From contig KV920963.1 of the NCBI GenBank assembly GCA_002081555.1, positions 1-64,000 on the forward strand: a stretch of DNA of 64,000 nucleotides, in the 5' to 3' direction. The DNA is from Protostelium mycophagum. Its lineage: Eukaryota > Evosea > Variosea > Protosteliida > Protosteliaceae. The position numbers were made by a program, and so were the translations under genes. The notes under the pieces are model-generated. The model did no database searches. It saw only the letters and a program-made list of their open reading frames with translations, and was not told where the DNA came from. Below, piece after piece: positions 48,635 through 61,200 of the stretch (position 1 is the stretch's first letter; each line of letters begins with the position of its first letter).

Positions 48635-49052
48635 AATTGTCTGCAAAGAAATTTATTGTATATTTTAATATTATTCTATTACACTTTCAAATGTATTATA
48701 ATACAGTAATTTTTTAATAATTAATGGGAAATATATTAATCCGATTTATGTCAAAGGAAATTGGAGAAACGACATTTTTATGCCAAGAATCAGTTTTCTT
48801 TGACAAGAGTGAACCTTTGCTTTGGTGCTGTGTGCATGCACCAGCCAAGTCCTGTCAAGTAGAGTAGTGCGGGCAGCTGGGGTTTCTCTAATTAGAGGAC
48901 GGTAGTTCTGTGACAGCTTGACGGTAAAACACGTGCATTGCACGGTAAAACTTTCAGGTTTTCTTCATTTAAGATAATAATCCCTTTTTTCTGCGAATTC
49001 GCATGCGAAAACACAAATTGTGTCGGACGACAACAAATTCATCGGCTGCATC
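48635..49052. other. AT-rich intergenic spacer
   Basis: Begins very AT-rich (48650-48740) and becomes mixed. Near 48898-48950 it has several ACGGTA words (GGACGGTAGTTCTG, TGACGGTAAAAC, GCACGGTAAAAC) that recall the CGGTA palindromes found in introns. No gene was recognised. Confidence 0.4.
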
Positions 49053-49350
49053 ATGTCTGACGACAAAAAGAAGTTTTTTGAACAGCAAATAGAGGCAAAC
49101 AAGCCACCTCCTCAGGTGATAAAACTCATCTTGTTTGCATTCTTCTGAAATACATACAGCCGAAGGTTGAGAAGGTGTGGAAACCAACTGCAAACAACAC
49201 AACTGGAGCCCACTCATCTTCCGGATTCAACCAGCAGACTGTCACGAAGAAGGTCGTTCCAAAGCCAACAGGTATATTGATGATACTCTCTTGTCTTAAC
49301 GATCGCTAGGTGCTCCTCCACCACAGAAATCTATTGGAGATTTACCTTAA
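49053..49350 (+). CDS. Small conserved-looking three-exon protein
   Basis: ATG 49053 (MSDDKKKFFEQQIEANKPPP). Exon 1 ends CCTCAG near 49115; a roughly 45-base intron leads to KVEKVWKPTANNTTGAHSSS and NQQTVTKKVVPKPT; a second intron of about 40 bases leads to APPPQKSIGDLP and stop 49348-49350. The 70-residue product is hydrophilic, Pro/Lys-rich and probably disordered. Clean intron joins in all three exons argue that it is real. I do not recognise the family. Confidence 0.6.
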
Positions 49351-49894
49351 TATGTAAATGGGAAATAAATGTATTCGATATTTGCACATGACTTCTATCA
49401 CATCAGAATGAGGCGGTCCTAACCGTCTCACGCCTCCTTTTTTGGTTGAGCCCTGTTCTCTTTGTTCTCCAACTTTCAGTCAGTGCTCATCTGGATGATT
49501 GATGACACCATTTCATTGGAGTGTGTTGATGATAAACTCAGTTTCATCAGTGATATTATGGAAAGTATACCAATTGACTGACTTTTGAAGACAGAATGTC
49601 CTCCAAAAACAATAATATATTAAGAAGAATCCGTTGAAATAAATTAAATTAAAAATATTTGGAAAACGAATTTTTGAATTTATTTTGATTTATTAATTAT
49701 TAAAATTCTCCGTTTTGCTCCAGAAAAGACCCTTTTTTGGAATATCTGGATAAAGGAGAGTGAGGTCTGCCTGTTTATAAGGGCAATTCGGTTTATGATG
49801 TGGTTCCAATTGCATTTTGATCGAGGCGCACGTCGCGTTGCTTTCGAACATCAATTACGTATGAATACAATGCCACATCAAATGACATCAAAAC
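49351..49894. other. Intergenic spacer
   Basis: Mixed then AT-rich sequence with no supportable gene. AATAAATG at about 49370 is a plausible poly(A) signal of the small gene upstream. Runs of AT near 49600-49700. Confidence 0.4.
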
Positions 49895-51811
49895 ATGGCA
49901 GAATCCCTCTGCAATCTACTGAAGAAATACATAACAGATAACCGGATCATTGTTTTAGAGAATGAGGAATACAAGAAATTGAGTAAAGAACATAGAGATA
50001 AAGATCTGGCTGAGGCATTTGGACGGCTGATCAAAGAGGAAAATCTGCCTTTTCCGTTTAACAAGTGATGAACAGATTGATAAGTGGAGATAAATCGACA
50101 TAGATTTTCTTTTCCGCTCAGTAAGGCCGACGAAATGTTCAAAAACTTAGAGCTTTATGATCAGAAATTAATACCTGCAAATGGTGAGAGGGTGAGTGCC
50201 TCCATACATCCAAAATGACAATTCAGGTGAATAATTATCGCCCACCTTCAGAACAATATGATCAGTTGAGACTATCCTCCACCGTGGATCTCCTTCACAA
50301 GACGAGAGACCAAGATTATAATGACATCGATTGGCTTTCTGATTTTTTTCAAGAGGAAGAGAGACTAAAAGGAAGGAGAAGTGATTGTCAATATAGCCCA
50401 CTAGAATTTTGGCGGGAAAATGGTTCAGAGATTTTTTTAGATGTGAGCGTCCATTTTTCAGCTGCATTCAAATTTGATGAATTATTTATTCATATATATT
50501 TTTAACTTTTATAGGTTCTCAGAAAAATGAGGTGTGACACCAATGTACAAGTAACAAATTTATGTCAGAATAAAAAATAAAAATAGCAGTTAAATGGGAA
50601 AGAGCTACGTCAGGCCTCATGGAAAATCGCCAAAGAATGCACAATATTCAAGCCTAGTCTCGCATCGTGTGTGTACAAACATTTCGGTGCCAAAAGGGTG
50701 CTCGACATCTCGTCTGGCTGGGGAGACAGACTATTGGCCGCGATATCATGCCGTCTACAATTGTATATGGGGACAGACCCCAACTTATCCCTGAAGAAAG
50801 GATATGATGACGTCATCCAACGTTACGCGGGAGAAGACAAAGAAAACTTCGTCATCTTGAAGAAACCTTTCCAGGAAATTTCTGAGCAAGACTATCAAGA
50901 AGTCACAAAGGGTGATGATCATGATTCGTCAAGATGCATTCTAAACTGATCAGGCGAACCATTCGATTTGGTGTTCTCGAGTCCGCCCTTTTTTGACTTT
51001 GAAATTTATACTGGAGAAGGTCGACAATCCGTGCTCGATCATCCGTCGTTAGATGATTGGCTGGTGCATTTTCTCTTCAAGTCCCTCGAGAAAGCTTGGA
51101 AACAGCTGAAACCTGGAGGACACATGGCGATCCACATCACCGATGTATTCAAGACAGAGATCTGTGCCGTGATGAACTATTTCGTGCTGTCATTAGAAGG
51201 CGCGATCAGCAGTACTTCCCATAGACAAGTACATCTTCTATAACGGATTACATTGACAAAGTGTTCGAATAAGGTGTTCCAAACATGCACAAGAAAACGC
51301 ATCAAAAGGCGTGACGAGATGCTGATCTGTCCAGACGATTGGCTGCATTGGTGGGCAATCTAAAACATTTCCAATCTGGGTTTGGAAAAAGAAAGAAGAG
51401 AGAGAGGCAGAGGATTTGAAAGGAAGACAACTCGCAAGAGACTCCATATATCACCTCTTCCCAAAAGTAATGCACATCAACCGATGATGTATTGTTGAAT
51501 GCGATTCAGATCTCTAAAATGCTCGACCCGAATTACAAACCAGTGAACGATCGGCCGAGATCAGACAGAAAGAGAAGCCGTGATGAGCATGATGATTACA
51601 GAGGCAAACAAGAATATAGAGGGTACAGAGACGACCGAAATAGACAAGACCACAGGAGGCCGAGATACAATGATCCCAGATCAAATGACAGACATGATGA
51701 TCGCCATTCTAAACCGGCTGTGCAAGTAAGCGTGTTGTGATTTGATATCTTTGTTAACCAAAGCAGCCTCTAAAAGTTGATCGAGCACCTGTCCGTGATG
51801 TTGATAAATGA
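49895..51811 (+). CDS. SPPF-motif methyltransferase with RD-rich tail
   Basis: ATG 49895 (MAESLCNLLKKYITDNRIIV). The N-terminal half (to about 50520) is helical and includes VNNYRPPSEQYDQLRLSS. A Rossmann methyltransferase follows: RVLDISSGWGDRLLAA (motif I, about 50694-50742), GTDPNLSLKKGYDDVI, then FDLVFSSPPFFDFEIY (about 50963-51010) with the SPPF form of the (D/N/S)PP(Y/F) motif used by amino methyltransferases acting on nucleic acid bases, and WKQLKPGGHMAIHI. The target (RNA or DNA adenine/cytosine) is not given by sequence. The C-terminus is basic-acidic RD-rich (DRKRSRDEHDDYRGKQEY, then more R/D/Y repeats), resembling RNA-associated tails. Ends VDRAPVRDVDK, stop 51809-51811. Exon joins near 51230-51480 are uncertain. 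Confidence 0.72.
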
Positions 51812-51831
51812 GAAGATAAATTTTTTTCTTT

Positions 51832-54800
51832 TTATTTTTTTGAGATCCGCGTCCTTTGTTTAGACTTTATAAATTCCGAGATGGGTGATTGGAAGATGCA
51901 AGACTCTAATGTGGAAGTCCATGATGTGGCGTCCTCCTCATTCTGTGCGCAGATGTAAAAGTCGGTGTGATTTCCTCTGACAACACTGCCATCTTGTCTA
52001 ATTTTACAGGATTTTATGGCGCTCTGCCCGGGGTCGTACAAATGAATACAATACCTGTCAAAAATGTCAATTTCAACTTGAAACATTTTGATGTCATCCG
52101 AAGTAAGAAAATAAAGCAGGGTTCGATCTCCACCCCCGACATGTTTTTCTCACTTTTTCTTGTGGTCTGCTCTTGAGACTTTCAGATTCTCCAGCGGAAT
52201 GATTCCAGACGGTTCGCTTTGTTGGGGATTCTTGAAATAATATAATATATTTTGGTCTACAACGAACCACCTCCGTTTCCATGTCTTGATCTGTCCTCCA
52301 GCTGTGGGTGTCAATATTCTTCGACTTATATTCCAAAACATCTGCAAATCAAAAACTCACCTAGTTTACTGAGCCAGCCTTTGCGTTCGGCCATCGCATA
52401 AACCGCGCTTTCCATTTTGATCTCGTCGTTGGCGATCTTATCGTACAAGTTGGACAGCCAAACTTTTGGCAGAGGACCCCCGTTGTTGATGGTCTTTGTG
52501 CTATTTATAAATTCCAACTTGGTCATCTTCTTCTTAATCTGGACGGAATGCAGATCTGTATTCAACATGATCGTCGCGAAGGCCAAAAGGTACACCGTAT
52601 CTACAACGATCAGATCCTCGAAATCTCCCGGAGATTTCACACTCTCACCCGCATTATAAAATATCCCAGAATCGTTGTTGTTGACGAAATATCGCTGGGC
52701 GAACTTCTCCATTATCCTGTCAATCTTCTGTGCTTCTCCAGGGAGTCTGAACCGGTATAAAAATCGCCGTAAAGCGATGTCAAATTCCAAGTGGGTGAAA
52801 TTCATCATGCCCACGAATGCGTCCAAAACTTGATGGTTTATCTCTTCACCGATGTAGTCCCCCACCTATGATATCGTGAGTCATATGTCATGAAGTGTAC
52901 AATGATATCATGGTACTGACCTCCCGCTTGTCCAAGTCCTGACACGTGAAGAATAACTGTGCGATATCTTGCGGTGTGTTTTTCAACAGTCCTGAGGTGA
53001 CCAACATGTCAATACCCTGTCATACGTCAAAACTGACAGCTGTGACATTTCTACAACGAACCTTTTTTGTCTTTCCACTATTGAACATCTGTACACCCGC
53101 ACTGAAATTAATCTTCTGCTCACCACTCAACACTTTAATTGTAGATCGCTGTCTGAAGATATCATCAAAAAAATATCACGATATCCTTACGACGTCTTAC
53201 CTCTCTCTCATCAATTTGACCAAAAGATAATAATCGAATTGGTGGGTTGCGGCCAATGCTTTAATTCTGGGGTCCTCTATGTCTATAAAGTTACCTGTCT
53301 TGTCTTCTAAAAATATCTTGGCGCCAGCATCCAGCAGATCGTGAATGCATCTCGTTTCATTCTTTCTCAATGCCACGATGAGAGGTGTTTGTCCTCTATC
53401 ATTTTTGGCATTCAACAAATCATCTTCGACATCATCTCGATGATTCAACAACACCTGCTGAATTTCAGCAAAATCTCATTCTCCGAAACTCCGCGAGATA
53501 TCACCTTGAGACATCTTGGGGACATGGAAACGGATGCGTGTAGCGGTGTGTTGCCTTTGATATCTCGAACTCTCATCTCAGCGCCATTCTCCAGGAGCAA
53601 TCTGACGCATTCAGGTTTGTCCGAACAGACAGCCAAGAAGAGGGGTGTGTGGCCCACCAGCTTTATCGGATTAGTTTTCCGTGAAATTTCATGTGAAACG
53701 GATCTTTTCGGTCACGTTCGAATTTCAAATTGAGAAAAGACCGCGCACTCGGAATTTTCTGAATAATTTCTGGGAATTTTCACTCACGTTTGGTGTCTCT
53801 AACGGCGAAGCCGGGGACTTGTTCCTGATGAGATCATCTTCAGACAATCGGATGCTGCCGAGAGTGATCTCGCTTCCATTATCGTCCAAACTGAGACTGC
53901 ATGGTGAAGACATGCCACCTGACAGACTCATCATGTTGCCCAGGGCCTCCAAGACGATGAGAAGGCACTTGGTACTGCCGCTGATGGCGGCTTGATGCAG
54001 CGCGGTATTCCCACGCTTGCGCTCAGCGATGGTGAGGGATGCCCCCTTGTCAATCAAAAATTGTACAGCCATGTCCTAACTTTTCTCAGAATTTTCGTTC
54101 ATTTCTCGGAATTCACCTGACCGTTGTGGGCAGCGACAGTGAGGGGGGTCTCCCCGTGTCCATCTACAACATCGACGTCCATATTCCCAGCGGAAAAAAC
54201 GATTTCCATGGAGGCAACATCGCCTAAAAATGCTGAATAATGTACAGGATATAATCCGTTGTCATTTGAAATCTTGGTTAGGGCGGGCTTCCACATGATC
54301 AACTCTGAAGAACATCATTTTGTGATGACCGAAAATAATAATCACCTCGAGAACATTCTTGGTTCCCATTTAGACAACTGACGTGGAGGGGGGTGTCGCC
54401 CAACTTGGTTCTTGTAAATGCATCCGCTGTACAGATTAGATTAAAAATGAATCTTGGTTTTGAGTGTGTTTCTTCTTTAAAAAGGAATGTATAGGATGAT
54501 ACCTCCAGCTTCCATGAGTACTCTTATGATCTCTGGTCTATTTAGATGTGCAGCCTTATGTAGAGCCGTAGTCTGGTCTTTGTCCAAAGGTAAATCGATG
54601 TATTCTTGATGAGGATCAGAGACGTACATATTAAGATATGGTCATCACCCTTATTTTGAGATAATTTCTCCGCCAAGAGGGTTGGGTTATTCTGTATTAT
54701 TGCATCCAAAATATCGAGCTGGATCTGCGAAAGTTCTAATGGCTGTCGATGTTAGAATCAACAAACATGGGTGATGAGCACATCTCACTTACCTTGGCAT

Positions 54801-54846
54801 CCACTTTGAAAGAAACAGCAACTGGCTCTTCATTAGCCTCTATCAT
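51832..54846 (-). CDS. Ankyrin-Sec7-PH Arf guanine-nucleotide exchange factor
   Basis: Activates Arf GTPases for membrane traffic. ATG 54846 (MIEANEEPVAVSFKVDAK). Ankyrin repeats occupy the first half: TALHKAAHLNRPEIIRVLME, DTPLHVSCLNGNQ, NGLYPVHYSAFLGDVASME, GETPLTVAAHNGQ, GNTALHQAAISGSTKCLL, GHTPLFLAVCSDKPECVRLL, GQTPLIVALRKNETRCIHDL. The Sec7 domain (about 52950-52380) has FLYRFRLPGEAQKIDRIMEK, which carries the catalytic glutamate finger, and FATIMLNTDLHSV. The PH domain follows (TWKRRWFVVDQNILYYFKN to TDFYICAQNEEDATSWTSTL) and would bind phosphoinositides. Stop at 51832, 20 bases from the opposing methyltransferase stop. Cytohesins place Sec7 before PH likewise; the long ankyrin front is unusual. 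Confidence 0.9.
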
Positions 54847-55985
54847 CTTGCGCTGGAAGAAATTTCCAGATCGATTACTCTGTTCTGATGTTCTAATGCA
54901 GTTAAGAAAATACCATACAGGACCATGGCACAGTGATTCTCACCTGCTTTGTTCTAATATATCAAATCTTTTGCGAAGCCGGCGATCACCTTATGCTGAC
55001 CTCAAAGATCTCGCACGTAACTTTCTAAATATTTAAAATGTGTGTTTGTCTTCTTCTGAGCAACGGCTGTGGAAGAATGCGTATTTCCTCTGCGAGGAGG
55101 TGCAAAAACCTTTAGACAGAAACTGCTGTTCGAACTGAAAATTCAATCAAATATATGAAAAACAAAACTCCCGCTTGTCAGCGTCGACCTTTCTGCAGCA
55201 CCAAGTCTCAATGTCTCGACCCTCAATCTCCCCCGCCTGCTGCTTCTGGTGTACAGAAGTCGCGCGTAAAATGGTTGCCTTAGAAAACTGTGGTAAATGT
55301 CGACAGATGCGCGGCGACAGGTGGAGTTTAGACAATAAGGTTGGGTCGATTTTGCGAGTCACTCAAAAATATTGTGAATGTGATGGTCTTATAACAATTC
55401 TGATACTGCTCAATCGCTCTGCTGTAACTTTTATCTACTCACGTGATGTCAGTCTCCGCAATAGAACACCGTGTGAAGAATTGCTCTCTTGCTGCCTTGC
55501 TGCCGACGTCGATTGAAATCTGTCCACATAGATGTTCATTTGTTATATTCAACAATAGACAAAAGTTTTAGGTTTTAAGATTCAAACTTGCACTTTGAAA
55601 TTTTGGCGGTTTTGATACTAATGCTCCTAACGGGCCAAGCACGGTTAAAATTGCGGTTATAACTGTGCGCCGGCTGCTACTAAAAGGCAAAAATCAGAGT
55701 GAAATTTGGACAAAATCATGATTTAAGTTTATCACAAACTTAGGCACGAAAACAGCCTCAACTTATGATTTCACGTGTCTTGGAAACCCAAACGGAGGCA
55801 ACTGACTATCTTTGTGTGCATGATCGTGTGGCAAGGCTCACGAAAGGTGTTTCGCAAACACTTCTGACATTTCGGAAGGAAAAACGCATTTTCCATCGCG
55901 TCCGAGTCATCCAGCCTCTATCCAACCGCAGCGACAGTAATATTGCAACCTAACACAACATCCAAACACTAGAACTGCAGAAGAA
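54847..55985. other. Large spacer, no supported gene
   Basis: About 1.1 kb. A plus frame at 55175-55516 has CCFWCTEVARKM and ENCGKCRQMRG, a Cys pattern that might suggest a small zinc site, but both strands are open here and there are no convincing joins. At 55640-55670 CACGGTTAAAATTGCGGTTA is loosely related to the CGGTA palindromes. No gene could be supported. Confidence 0.4.
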
Positions 55986-57803
55986 ATGATCTCACTGACA
56001 AGATTCACATGGATGCATGGAGGTGACAGGGTGCTTCTATGCGGAGAATGGAACAATTGGAGACCAATGGAGATGCAACCAACAGGGCAAAATTTTCAAG
56101 TGGATCTCGACCTGAGCGCAGGATGTAGTTACCTCTATAAGTACACAGTAGATGGAATATGGAAGGAAGACACAAATAGACCCACTGATGATCGTGTTCA
56201 GATCAACGGATACAGTGTGATCAACAACATCATACATGTAGAAAGAGGTGATCATCAATATGGAGACACATTCTGATCGTGTTCAGAGATGTCACCTGTT
56301 GTGAAAAAGGTCTTTGAGGGTCCTGAATTAAATCACATCCTCTCTCTGATCCTGCGAACAATAAAGCAAGATAAATCTGGAGAGCCATGGGATCGAGAAG
56401 AATGGTCAGTATTGAATGACGAAGAATCAAAATCATTGAAATTCTGGATCTCAATCAGGAGTGTCTGCAAACGGTGATAGGATTCACATCCATCACAACA
56501 ATGTCCATTAACTTTTTCAGATGGAGGATCGAGGCTGACCATTGTGTGGGCGGCATGAATTTCTGGGACAACTGGCTGATCGGAAAGGCGAGCGCTGTTG
56601 GAGCTTTAGACACTGTTAGACATTTATTACGCCTCAAGGATGTAGACCCACAGACTTCCGACAGTTACGCCCTTCTCACAGCCGTGAAGGGCGGGCACGT
56701 GGAGGTATTTAAATTTTGAATTTTTGATCAGAAAAATGGATACGGGACGATCAACTGACACTTGGCAGGTTGTAAAAATGCTTTTGGAAGATGGAAGATG
56801 TGACCCCTCTGACAGTGGTGGTGACGCGCTCATCTTTGCATGTACAAACGGAAACGTCGACATCGTGAAGGTGAGTTTCCACTGAAATTTCGCGGAAATA
56901 TTGAGGCATTTCAGATGTTATTAGCGGATGTGCGTTGTGACCCATCTACATACGAAAATGCTGCTTTGATTGCAGCCGCAAGAGGTACAAATTTTTTCAT
57001 TTTCAAAATAATATTTAAAATACAAATTGGCTCGTTGTAGATGATGATTAAATGTTTGACAGCTGGGAACAGCACCATCATCAAGATGTTACTTCAAGAC
57101 AAAAGGTGAAGTCCAAATATAAGTATTCAGAAATTCACTGAAATTTCAGGGTCAACCCCGCACGTCCGAATCACTTGGCGATTTTGGAGGCTTCAAGACT
57201 TGGACACAAAGAGATTGTCCAGACATTATTATTTGATTCCAGAGTTGACCCGTCAAGCAGGTAGTTTACAAGAAATTTTCATGACAATTTCACTGAATTT
57301 TTCAGGTCTAATTACGCTTTGAGACAAGCCTCACAACACGGTCATTATGAGGTGACATTGTTAATATCATGGCACAAATTATTGACCCGTTGTAGATCGT
57401 CGAATCGCTGCTAGGGGATAAGAGGGTCGATCCCACCGCTTGTGACAATGAATCAATACGTATGGCTGTTGTCAGAGGTCACGTGTTGACTGTCGAAAAA
57501 TTGTTAAAGGACTCAAGGTAGCGTTGTAGACCAACTCTATTTTCAACAATTAATATTTTCATTGAAATCAAATTGGGCATGCAAGACTCATAGACCATAC
57601 TGAAAGTTTATAGAACAGATCCAACAGCTAAAAATAACCACGCCATTCTAACCGCCATAAGGCTCGGCGATCAACAAGTAACAGACCTTCGTTGTAGATG
57701 CAGAACTAACACGTTGTAGATGGTTGGAATTTTGATGTCGGACAGAAGAGTAAAGGCGAATAAGCCTTGGATTGTCAGAGTGAAGAGGTTGGATGCTGCC
57801 TGA
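55986..57803 (+). CDS. CBM48-F-box-like-ankyrin fusion protein
   Basis: ATG 55986 starts an AMPK-beta-type glycogen-binding (CBM48) domain: RFTWMHGGDRVLLCGEWNNW, then LSAGCSYLYKYTVDGIWKED, the typical W-F/Y set that packs on glucan. A 39-base GT-AG intron (about 56247-56285) removes the local stop and joins HVERE to MSPVVKKVFEGPELNHILSL, then FWISIRSVCKRWRIEAD, which looks like an F-box. Eight or so ankyrin-type repeats of a V/I-xx-LL-xD-xRxDP pattern follow (VEVVKMLLEDGRCDPSDS, VDIVKMLLADVRCDPSTY, IIKMLLQDKRVNP, IVQTLLFDSRVDPSS, IVESLLGDKRVDPTA). Ends VRVKRLDAA, stop 57801-57803. An alternative is two genes 13 bases apart. If fused, it may bring glycogen-bound proteins to a ubiquitin ligase (inference). 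Confidence 0.72.
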
Positions 57804-58211
57804 GAACAGAACGGGACATTATTTATGAGTGAAAAATAAATTTTTGGGTTTTTATTGGTGTTGGAATTCATCAGCGTGCAGACGTGACCAGTCAACCTGC
57901 GTGACACCAAGTTCCGCGCAGTTTATGGGTTGAAACGACGGCGGAAGTGTATTAAGAGCATTAAGACAGTGTGAAGGGAACCGGCAGGAATACCAAAACA
58001 CACCCACACCCTGAGACATCCTCTTGCGACTTGAAGCTGTGACTCTGCACCGAGTCGAAGGTGTGCATCGCCTCTATATCTGACTGCGCTCCCTGTCTCA
58101 CCCGACTTCAGCGGCTTTGAGAGGAATTTCGTCGATTTTTCAGTAATTTTAAACGGGATTGGTAACCATGGCAATCCACCATCAGACAACCATTTTTTCT
58201 CCCTCATTTTC
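57804..58211. other. Intergenic spacer
   Basis: AATAAATTT at about 57835 is a likely poly(A) signal of the upstream gene. The rest is GC-richer promoter-like sequence in front of the histidine kinase. Minus-strand frames here run into the kinase first exon and are shadows. Confidence 0.4.
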
Positions 58212-61200
58212 ATGGCGGATCGAAGGCCAGCGAAGCAACGCCGTTTAGAGGATGACGATAGGCCGAGGAATAATGAGGACGAACAAATGGAGTTATTTCG
58301 GGTCCTAGTAGATACATTTCCAAATCCAATCTTGATCTTCTCGGAAAAAGAAGACAAACTCTCTGTATCATATGCCAACTATCAGTTTCATACTGTCATT
58401 GCAAAGAGGGAGCTCATTTATGGCCAGTCGAGAGAGAAAATTTCTATAGAGAACGAGTCTCGTCATGTCAGCCCCGTAGATGACGATGGAAGGCTGAGCG
58501 AAGCTTGGTGGCGAAATGCTTTAATGACATCCCACGACGAACAACCTTCCTCTCAAAAATTCTTAATAGTGGGACCACATTCTTATATCTTGATCAAAGC
58601 GGACTTCTGCGTTTTGAGGACTTCAACTTGTAAATACATTACAGTCAACTGCACAATTTTCCCACACGACTCCCCCATACCACCAGAATTCGACCCTCTG
58701 CCAATCGATGTTCAATATTTCAATCATCAGACGGTAAGATGAAGCTTGCTTCTAAAGGCTAACATGAATAGGCGATCATCTCGAGTGGCTATCTCGAAAT
58801 GATAGAGATTGATCAAGAAAAAAGCGATGCGAGGATGATACAACTTACAGAGGGTGTTGCACAGACATTTTTCGAATCCAGTAAGCATATGCATCTCCGA
58901 ACTTATTTTGCAGCTTTGTCAAACGATCATCTCTTCGGTTAAGAACCAACTCTCAACTTGTAAACACTGTGTCTCCCACAAAATGATCCACCATCTCATC
59001 ACGATATCATCCTGAGCACAATTAGCTGCAGATGCCGTCCGAAACAGATGGTTAATCGAGGAGATGGGACTTCCCGCCGAAAAGATTCAATGGTTTGCCT
59101 CTCAATTCAGCCAAATGAACTCTATAGGCGCCAAGAATCATTTCCAGACTTCGTCTTATTACCCCAGACTAGGTGAAATTTCACAGAGATTTCGATGAGG
59201 TTCGGCTGATTTTTCCAGGAAAATTCAAGGACACAAAAGCTAGTGCCGTATGTGTCGGTTTCGTAGACAAAAAGACGAGGATCATGATGGGAAAAGATTA
59301 TGTGCCGAATGATGATCATGATGTGAACATGATATTCCATTATACAGTGGAGGATCAGCAAGATTCTAATATGGAATCCAAGGGAAAATTCAACACGGAT
59401 TACAAGATCTTCTTCGAAATGTGCCCGTGTCCAATGGCCGTCGGTGAGCACAATTTTAAATCAAATTCTTTGCGAAAAAGCACCACTCGATCACATGATG
59501 CTTTGTGCCATCACAAAAGGACGATGAAGAACGTGACCCGACATGGAGGATAAAGACTGACAATTGTAGTGGAAGTCATTGATGACCACACCACCTACTT
59601 CCACACAGTGAATAAAGCCCTCTGTAAACTGTTTCTCTCCAACACCGAAACTCCGGCCGCACCCGACCTCATCTCGGGAAAATCAAGCGGTGAATTTTCA
59701 TTCAAACGAAATTTCACTGAAATTCCACAGAAACATTGGGATATCCCCGCTCTGACGTGGAGAATTGGATCCGACTCATCAATGACAACTGGGACGAGAA
59801 GACACAAACGAGTGTTTTTAGAACACGAGATGCTGCCATGGCGCGGGAGAACTACTCTGGAATAATGTACGAATGTCACGCAAAGAAGATGGACAAAAAT
59901 ATCTGGATGTTTGTGCAACTCGACATCTCCCATTTCCAAGCACAAAAAGGTGGGTTTGAATTTCTGGAAATGGCGGGGTTTCTGAGAGTTGTAGATGAGC
60001 TCGAATTATTGGTACAGCAGAGGACGCAGCAGCTGACCGCTGCATTAGAAGTGAAGAGTCGGTTCTTAGCGACCATGTCTCACGGTATGCGACTTGTTGT
60101 AGATGAGAGTTGAATTAATATGTTCAGAAATCAGGACACCCATCACTGGTGTGGTGGGCACCCTCTCGCAACTCTCAGAACAAAACTTCTCCGAAGATCT
60201 GCAAGATATGGTCAGGATCGGCCTTGTATGTGGAAGACAACTCTTGATGATCACCGATGACGTGTTGGACATCTCCAAGGTGACTTGGATTTTCCTCGAA
60301 ATTTCATGACGTGACGAACAACAGATTGACACCGGACATCTCGTTCTGGAGAATAAGAAGATAATGGTGAATGACATGATGGAAGAATGTCTGGAACAAA
60401 TATCCTACCAAGCAGAGACCAAAGGCTTGACCCTCTTATTCAACAATGAACTTCCATATGATCTCCACATCATGTCGGATGAGGTCCGATTGCGGCAGAT
60501 CTTGACCAACTTGTTGACAAATTCTGTCAAGGTGGCAATGGTGTTTTCTGAAATTCCCCTGAAATCTCGCAGTTTACGTCCTCCGGGGAGATCGAGCTCA
60601 GATCCACGATTGAAGGAGAAGGAGAGGATACCATCCTGAAATTCACAGTAAAAGACACCGGTATTGGGATACCCCGGGATAATAGGGAGGAGATATATCA
60701 ATATTTCACCCAGGGAGATTCTTCTATTACCAGGAAATACGTGAGTTCTCGGGAACTTCCTCCATTTCGTGGAATTTTACGAGTTTTATTTTTGGTGGAT
60801 GATGGTACAAATGGGCGGATTTTTTATTTTGGCGAATAATACACAACTGTCCTCGTTGTAGATTGATAAATGTCAGGGGGGCACCGGTCTGGGACTTTCT
60901 ATCTGTCACAGACTCGTCAGGTTGATGGGAGGAAATATTTGGTTAGACCAAGAGTATACAGGAGGTTGTTCGTTCTCTTTTACAGTGAAGGCGCTCCTCA
61001 TTGATGACGAACCACTTAGAACGTCATATTCACACATACGCCAGGAATTGAAACAAATGAACGCGGTACGGAATTTTCATCGAAAATTCATCGAAAACAA
61101 AATCCACATTCAGAGAAATTTCGCGGAAATTTCTCTCACTTTGAACTGACAATTTCAGAAAGAAAGGAAGAGGATTGTTTTTGTGGGCACTTCCCGCCAC

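Noticed and set aside
55175-55516. Possible Cys-rich zinc-binding protein
   Set aside because: The Cys spacing does not repeat, both strands are open, and no splice joins support it.
57923-58378. 151-residue minus-strand frame
   Set aside because: It overlaps the first exon of the histidine kinase on the opposite strand; a shadow.
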